Source: Corylus avellana (lineage: Eukaryota; Streptophyta; Magnoliopsida; Fagales; Betulaceae). Taken from it: a DNA stretch of 64,000 bases. The notes below the pieces were generated by a model. The model saw only the letters and a program-made list of their open reading frames with translations, had not been told where the DNA came from and searched no databases. Location of the stretch: positions 22,147,584 through 22,211,583 of the forward strand of contig NC_081549.1 of NCBI RefSeq assembly GCF_901000735.1, in the 5' to 3' direction. The translations under genes and the position numbers were made by a program. Shown piece by piece: positions 58,824 through 64,000 of this stretch; the first letter of the stretch is position 1, and every line of letters begins with the position of its first letter.

Positions 58824-61800
58824 TCAAGCGTCACTCCAACTATCAGAATCATTGTCTTCATCACTTCCAGCGAATGCCTAGTTCAAGAGTTGCCATTTTA
58901 ATATAGTGCACCAACAAACACAGAAACATACACACCCACACACAGACAGAGAGAGAGAGAGTGAGAAACCTGGCGAATTGTTTTTGCTTTCTCCAAAATA
59001 GCAGCAACCTTCAGGTTGGTATTAGGACCATGAATGCTGGCTCTTGTCACCACTGCAGGCTTCAAGTTGAAGGACTGAGAAAGCAAAAATACTCATTCCT
59101 CAGCTCATATAATTGCATTAGGGGAAAAAAAGGAAGAGATGGAGGGGGGATGAAGCAAAAAATATTAAAAAATAAATAAACAGATCAAATCTAACCTTTG
59201 TTCGTATCTGTTCTAGTAATGAATCTCTTTCATCTACCTTTGGTACATTATGAGGCCGAACCCGTTCAGCTACCTTTCTCAACTGCAAAAGGTTCAAAAT
59301 GTCATATCAAGTACTCTCCAAGCAACGAAGGAGAAAATTGTGAAAAGCATGGACACCAGAAAACGATCATTACCTTGCTTTTGTCATGAGCAGCAACAGC
59401 ATCAATGAGAGGATTTCGAGGACGAGGAAGCTTCGGTGGATTGCCATTTGGCTTTTGTACTAAGCCTGGTACTTGAGGGGTTTCTCCATCTGAAGTCAGT
59501 GAAGTATGCTGAGGCTGTTCTGCTTCCATGGTTGGTGGTGGCATAGATGTGTCGAAAAGAACATTTGGCTTTTCTACTAGGCCTGGTACATGAGGGGTTT
59601 CTCCATCTGAAGTCAGTGAAGCATGCTGAGGCTGTTCTGCTTCCATGGTTGGTGGTGGCATAGATGTGTCGAAAAGAACATTTGGCTTTTCTACTAGGCC
59701 TGGTACATGAGGGGTTTCTCCATCTGAAGTCAGCGAAGCATGCGGGGTTTCTCCATCTGAAGTCAGCGAAGCATGCTGAGGCTGTTCTGCTTCCATGGTT
59801 GGTGGTGGCATAGATGTGTCAAAAAGAACATTTGGCTTTTCTACTAGGCCTGGTACATGAGGGGTTTCTCCATCTGAAGTCAGTGAAGCATGCTGAGGCC
59901 GTTCTGCTTCCAAGGTTGGTGGTGGCATAGATGTGTCAAAAGGATTTCGCCATTCCCCTTCAGAATAATTTTTCTGCGTGGGTTGAAGTGTTTTATCCTC
60001 TGACCTTGTTTCTGGTCCAAATTGGTTGAGATGCCCAATCAATTTCTCTTGTGAAGATTCAGGATCATGTCTAAGAGTTGTATATTCAGTGGTTGGTATT
60101 GGCGAAAATGGGATTGAACTAGAGTGAGCCTTTTCTCCCTCTAAAGAAAGGAAACCATATTCAGGTCTCTCATCAAGTATTGCTGGGGACGTTAAGAATG
60201 GATTCATGCTTTGTGTTCCCTTCAAAGAGAGGCAGTTGTATTGACTATCTGCATCACTAACCATGGTTGGCACTTGCAAAGAGAAAGGAATCGGCCGCAC
60301 CAAATTACTCACTAATTGTTCAGAAGCATGTTGGGATTTCTCATCTTCTACAGGCATGATGGGTAAAAGTGGGTTCTGATGCTGCAAAATTCCTGTCTTG
60401 ATTGTTGAAAAGCCAAATTGAGCTTTCTGATCATCGAGTGGCTGCAACAGTGGGAAAGCATACTGACTAGCTTCAACCAAATCACTCTGAGAAGCTAGGG
60501 ATGCATTTTGAGCCTTTCCCATCCTCCATTGCATAGGAGGTAGAGGTGGCAATGGTGGCATCTCCTCCAGATTAACTTGAGCTGCCTCAGGGGGCAGGCC
60601 AAAGCTAGGAAGGGCAGACTCTAATGGATCCATTGCTTGCTTAGAACCATCAAGTTCCAGATCAGCTGACTGTGGTAAAAACTCCAACACTGAAGGTTGG
60701 CATTGAAGGTGTTCTGGACAAGATTCAGGAGAACCAAAGCCTATTTCATGTAAGTGAGTTGAAGATTGTATCTGTTCACACCTTTCCTGATCTACAAGAT
60801 TCAGAGATCGTATCTGTTCAGATTGAATTTTTGGAGAGTTATAAGCTGGTTCATCTTCTTGAAATCTTTCCACATCAGCTTGATCAGCTGCAAATGGCAA
60901 CGGCTTCTCCAAAGGAGCTTCTGCCTCTGGGAGGTATCCGGTAGGTGAAGACACCTCATCTTCACTATTCTCTAAAAGATGACTCTGATGGTGAGATTTT
61001 GATTCTGGTTGTTGATTGCTTAGTCCTGAATATGTTGGGGATGTTATAACATCATTGTCAGACAAAGTATTGGCTAGAGATGATTCATGATCATTATCAA
61101 ATGTTTTCAAATTGCAATGGTCGGAAGAGACTGGCTTGCATGGGGTATCTGGAGGAGCAACTTCCAGTTGATTCACTTTTTTGTGTTCCTCAGTTTCTGC
61201 AAGACATTCTGGAGAAGTTGCCTCATTAAATTCTGTCCCTTTCTCATGAGAATCGACAAATCCAGAATGAGACTCTTGCAAATTTGTATGATTCCCTGAT
61301 GGAGAGAAAGCTAGATCTGGAGACAGACAAATCACATCATTGACGTCATCATTTGTGCTGGTGACAGCGGCAGCAGACAGAGATACATCTGCTATAACTG
61401 GCTCAGTTACTACAGCGTCTAAATTTACGTGATCCTCATGGCACGGGTAATTTTGATAATTAGATGGAACTTCAAGAGGAACAGCATCACCTCCCCTTGC
61501 ATCCATACTGCAGGTGGATATACCAATTTCCTTACCATCTTCTGCCCTTAGCATCTCATCAACATCTGATTTCTCATCAGAATATGGAACACTCAATTCT
61601 GCAGAATCAAGTTCAACTTCTGCAATATTGTCTATTAAAACTGACAGGTGCTGCCCCTCTACGTTTTGTACCTTTTGAGTTTCCACCATGGGAGTTAAGT
61701 CTTCCGAGTTGATTCCATTCTCCATAAGAGCACCACCGGCTTTGGGAACTATGTCATCCTGATCTACAACATCTGAAGAACAAGTAGTAGGTACTACATC

Positions 61801-63475
61801 TGAACCCGCTTTTACTTCTGGCAAGACTGAGTGAAGGAGCGGCTTTTCTGTACATGTAATACTTAAAGGCGGAGAACCAATCCTTCCATCAACCAAATTT
61901 TCAGAATAATCTTCATCCGCAGATTCTGTTTGAAGCACTTTATTAAGAGAATTGTCACTCCTTTTATTTTTAGGAGTCAACTCTGAAATGTCCAGCAAAT
62001 GCAGCGAAGCATCAGAAACAACATTTGGATCTTCACCATCCAGATGGCTTTCAGCAGAACCTATAAGTTGAATATCATTCATAGGTTGGGTGGGAACATC
62101 AGAGCCAACAGCTCTAGAATAAGCTAGATTTTCACTAATTTCATCAGTTTCTGATAACTTGGAACCAAGCTTAAGAGAGTCGAAGGTTGCTTCCTTTACT
62201 TCAGGACCCAGTAATGTATCTAATGACGAGTGTACTCCATGATCCAAAGGCAGTAGCACAGGTATGGAATCTGTAAGACATGAACTACATGATGCTTCTC
62301 CAAGACCAGGGATCTTGTCTTCCTTAATGCATGTACCGTTAGGCACTGCAAGCTCATCAGATTTGGTTCCCATAGACTCATCCATTAGCTGACTGGGTGG
62401 CATATCCGCACTCTCAGCTGCACAAGTTTCAGCAGAAGGGGACACCTTAGCTGCTCCATCACCACCAGATGCTGTATTATCGGCCAAACTGCTTAGTGTA
62501 TCAGAGTCGGAAAAACTGGATCTGTTATTCTTGAATGAACTATTCCCACAATCTGATGCAGAGGAGTTTCCAAATGATTGAGAATCCGAAAGTTGAGCCA
62601 GATTTTCTTCATTTCCATCAGAATCTCTCCCACGTTTTTTAACAGTCAAGAAGCCTTGCTCATTCTTAGGTCTATACTCATTTTCTGTTTCCATTTCTGA
62701 TTCCATGGTGGTAAGAGCATCCACGTAATTGTCTATCTCACTTGTCAAATCATCAGAATGGTACCCATCTACAGTGCCTTCTGTTTTGAGTTCTCCACCA
62801 ACTGCTATGTTATGGAGGGTGGAAGGAGAAATATCATCCATATCACCACCATCGGCTGGTTTAGGCACTTTCACAATTTCTCCACCAATGACATTGCCGT
62901 TAAACTTGTCCATGTATGGTTTTGAAACTACTTCCTGTGCATTAAACTTGTCCATGTATGATTTTGAAACTACTTCCTGTGCATTAGGTGCATTAGGTGA
63001 GGAACACACACTTTCCTTTCCTTGAGGTGACTTCTTTCCAGGACTCACAGTCCTGATTTCAAGTATTTCAAGCCCTGATTCACTAGAATCATCTATGGTC
63101 AAATTCATGGGTGAAGTGACATAAATTTCATGAAGCACCTTCTGCTCTGGAGTGGGTGTCTCCAGGAATTTCTCCATGATACTTTTCCCAGCTTTTGAGT
63201 TAAATGGACATCCATTCAATGGCCTTCTCTTCAATTTCACAAGACGTGCAGAGTTGCTAAAACCATTCTCAATGCGCTCCTCCTGAAACAACTGATGCAA
63301 TCTGCACTATCCGAAAGCAATTTAAGTCATCAATCAACCAATAAAAGTGTGAGACTTAAACAACTACTAGAATAACAAACTAGAGTGCACCAATATGAGA
63401 TCAGAGCCCTCACTTGGCATGTGATGGGAGGTGGACTTCAGGTGTTTCTCCATTCCTCCAGCGTGATCCCTTTTT
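58824..63475 (-). CDS. SCAR: SCAR/WAVE family protein (3' part; 5' end outside window)
   Basis: Five exons in the window join in frame: 63475-63414, 63301-59374 (one exon of 3.9 kb), 59282-59196, 59074-58970 and 58877-58824, giving about 1411 aa of C-terminal protein. The start [13 protein letters not shown] and [14 protein letters not shown] are SCAR landmarks just after the missing N-terminal SCAR homology domain. The C-terminus has the WH2 motif ([22 protein letters not shown], split by an intron), the central helix ([24 protein letters not shown]) and an acidic end with the conserved Trp ([10 protein letters not shown]). It should activate ARP2/3-driven actin nucleation as part of the WAVE complex (trichome and pavement cell shape). 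Size suits SCAR2 best. Long, Ser/Asp-rich and probably disordered in the middle, with two internal repeat expansions. Confidence 0.92.
59472..59940 (-). repeat. 117-bp coding minisatellite in SCAR
   Basis: Four copies of a 39-residue unit ([20 protein letters not shown]... GLVEKPNVL). The same FDTSM point falls at about 59542, 59659, 59809 and 59926. Steps are 117, 150 and 117 bp; the 150-bp step holds an extra 33-bp duplication ([11 protein letters not shown]). All changes keep the frame. Confidence 0.92.
62900..62983 (-). repeat. 42-bp in-frame tandem duplication in SCAR
   Basis: Two adjacent copies encode [14 protein letters not shown] and [14 protein letters not shown]. They are nearly identical, so the duplication is recent. 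Confidence 0.9.
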
Positions 63476-64000
63476 CTGCAGAAATATAAGATAAAATTAC
63501 ACAAGCTCGTATTGTACAGTGACAAGTCTCCATCAACAACAGAAGAAACTAATATGCAGATCACAGCACCACAATGAGAACAGCCAGCATTGGCAATGAA
63601 AAAAGAAGTTTCGTAGCCATAATGTATTAATTGAGAAACAACATCTTAATCATAGTCTTGCACAGCCTCATGAGATTCTCACACTTCAAAAAGGGAGAAT
63701 CTAAAGGTTGAGTCCAAGAGCTCTTTAAGGCCTTATCAAGAGTCCAATCAAAAAGAAAGCAAATTTCAAAGATGCCTGAAAATCACTAAACAGAAACATA
63801 ATCAAGGGTCAGGTTGAAACTTTTGATCTCAGAGGACATGTAAAACATTACATGGGTTGTCATTAATCCTTTCTATAAAAGCAGGTGATTTCAAAAGAAC
63901 TCAGGGCAAGATGGGATAACGGAGTTAATCTCCTTTTATGCTATACACCGGCAAATAGCAGAAGATTATATGACTTCCTTCCTTCCCATATGTCCCAAGT
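63476..64000. other. SCAR intron (and possibly more 5' exons beyond)
   Basis: Sequence upstream of the acceptor at 63476-63478 (TTTCTGCAG on the minus strand) shows no further SCAR-like coding stretch. The exons for the SCAR homology domain must lie beyond the right edge. Confidence 0.6.

Noticed and set aside
60672..61712. Plus-strand frames opposite SCAR
   Set aside because: Antisense shadows of the 3.9-kb SCAR exon.
1..64000. CRISPR arrays, rRNA genes, organelle DNA insertions, telomeric or centromeric arrays
   Set aside because: No regularly spaced repeats, rRNA signatures, plastid/mitochondrial gene blocks or TTTAGGG arrays were seen.

Overview
This is a eudicot plant nuclear window. 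The genes have many short AT-rich GT-AG introns, they belong to plant-only families (WRKY33, type I nsLTP, SCAR, plant ferroportin/IREG, FBL3-type F-box/LRR), the intergenic DNA is very AT-rich, and there are nested plant retroelements. Three runs of exactly 100 N mark scaffold joins in a draft assembly. I cannot name the species; the sequence would fit a heterozygous, perhaps woody, rosid.

Layout. 1-3.6 kb: a WRKY33-type group I WRKY gene (minus) with four W-boxes in its upstream region. 4.6 kb: a tRNA-Gln(TTG), next to a small SINE with a perfect target-site duplication. 6.5-10.4 kb: an eight-exon F-box/LRR gene (minus) whose last exon and 3' flank are repeated in tandem. 10.6-18.6 kb: AT-rich intergenic DNA with a palindromic MITE and microsatellites. 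18.9-27.2 kb: a small unrecognised plus-strand gene (157 codons, four exons). Its 6.2-kb second intron holds a complete ferroportin/IREG gene on the minus strand. 27.7-34.4 kb: a mosaic of mobile elements: a decayed Ty3/Gypsy element, antisense fragments of a host-like gene, an ankyrin/PGG (ITN1-like) pseudogene, and a LINE fragment with a hAT-like element inside it. 34.4-37.2 kb: three N-gaps enclosing two small islands, one an inverted copy of 14.6-15.8 kb and one a third copy of the ankyrin/LINE/hAT segment. 37.2-49.1 kb: a second, slightly diverged copy of 20.1-34.4 kb, including a second ferroportin gene. 49.9 kb onward is single copy: a type I lipid-transfer protein (plus), a 100-aa Sel1-like protein (minus), and the 3' part of a SCAR/WAVE gene (minus) that runs off the right edge.

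The most important point for a reader is that 20139-34391 and 37203-49082 look like two alleles of one locus left unmerged at contig ends, not a true tandem duplication. The two alleles also differ by real-looking structural changes. Copy 1 alone carries a 1.4-kb block with a dead nsLTP paralogue and a SINE. Copy 2 lacks 2.0 kb that includes the last exon of the small unrecognised gene. Copy 2 also has an extra 1.1-kb tandem unit in the retroelement tail.

The intact genes do not form a pathway. They cover defence transcription (WRKY33), ubiquitin ligase substrate choice (FBL3), metal export (ferroportin), extracellular lipid binding (nsLTP) and actin nucleation control (SCAR). Exon boundaries were placed by hand from splice-site consensus and reading phase. 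All the multi-exon models given close in frame, but none has been checked against transcripts.
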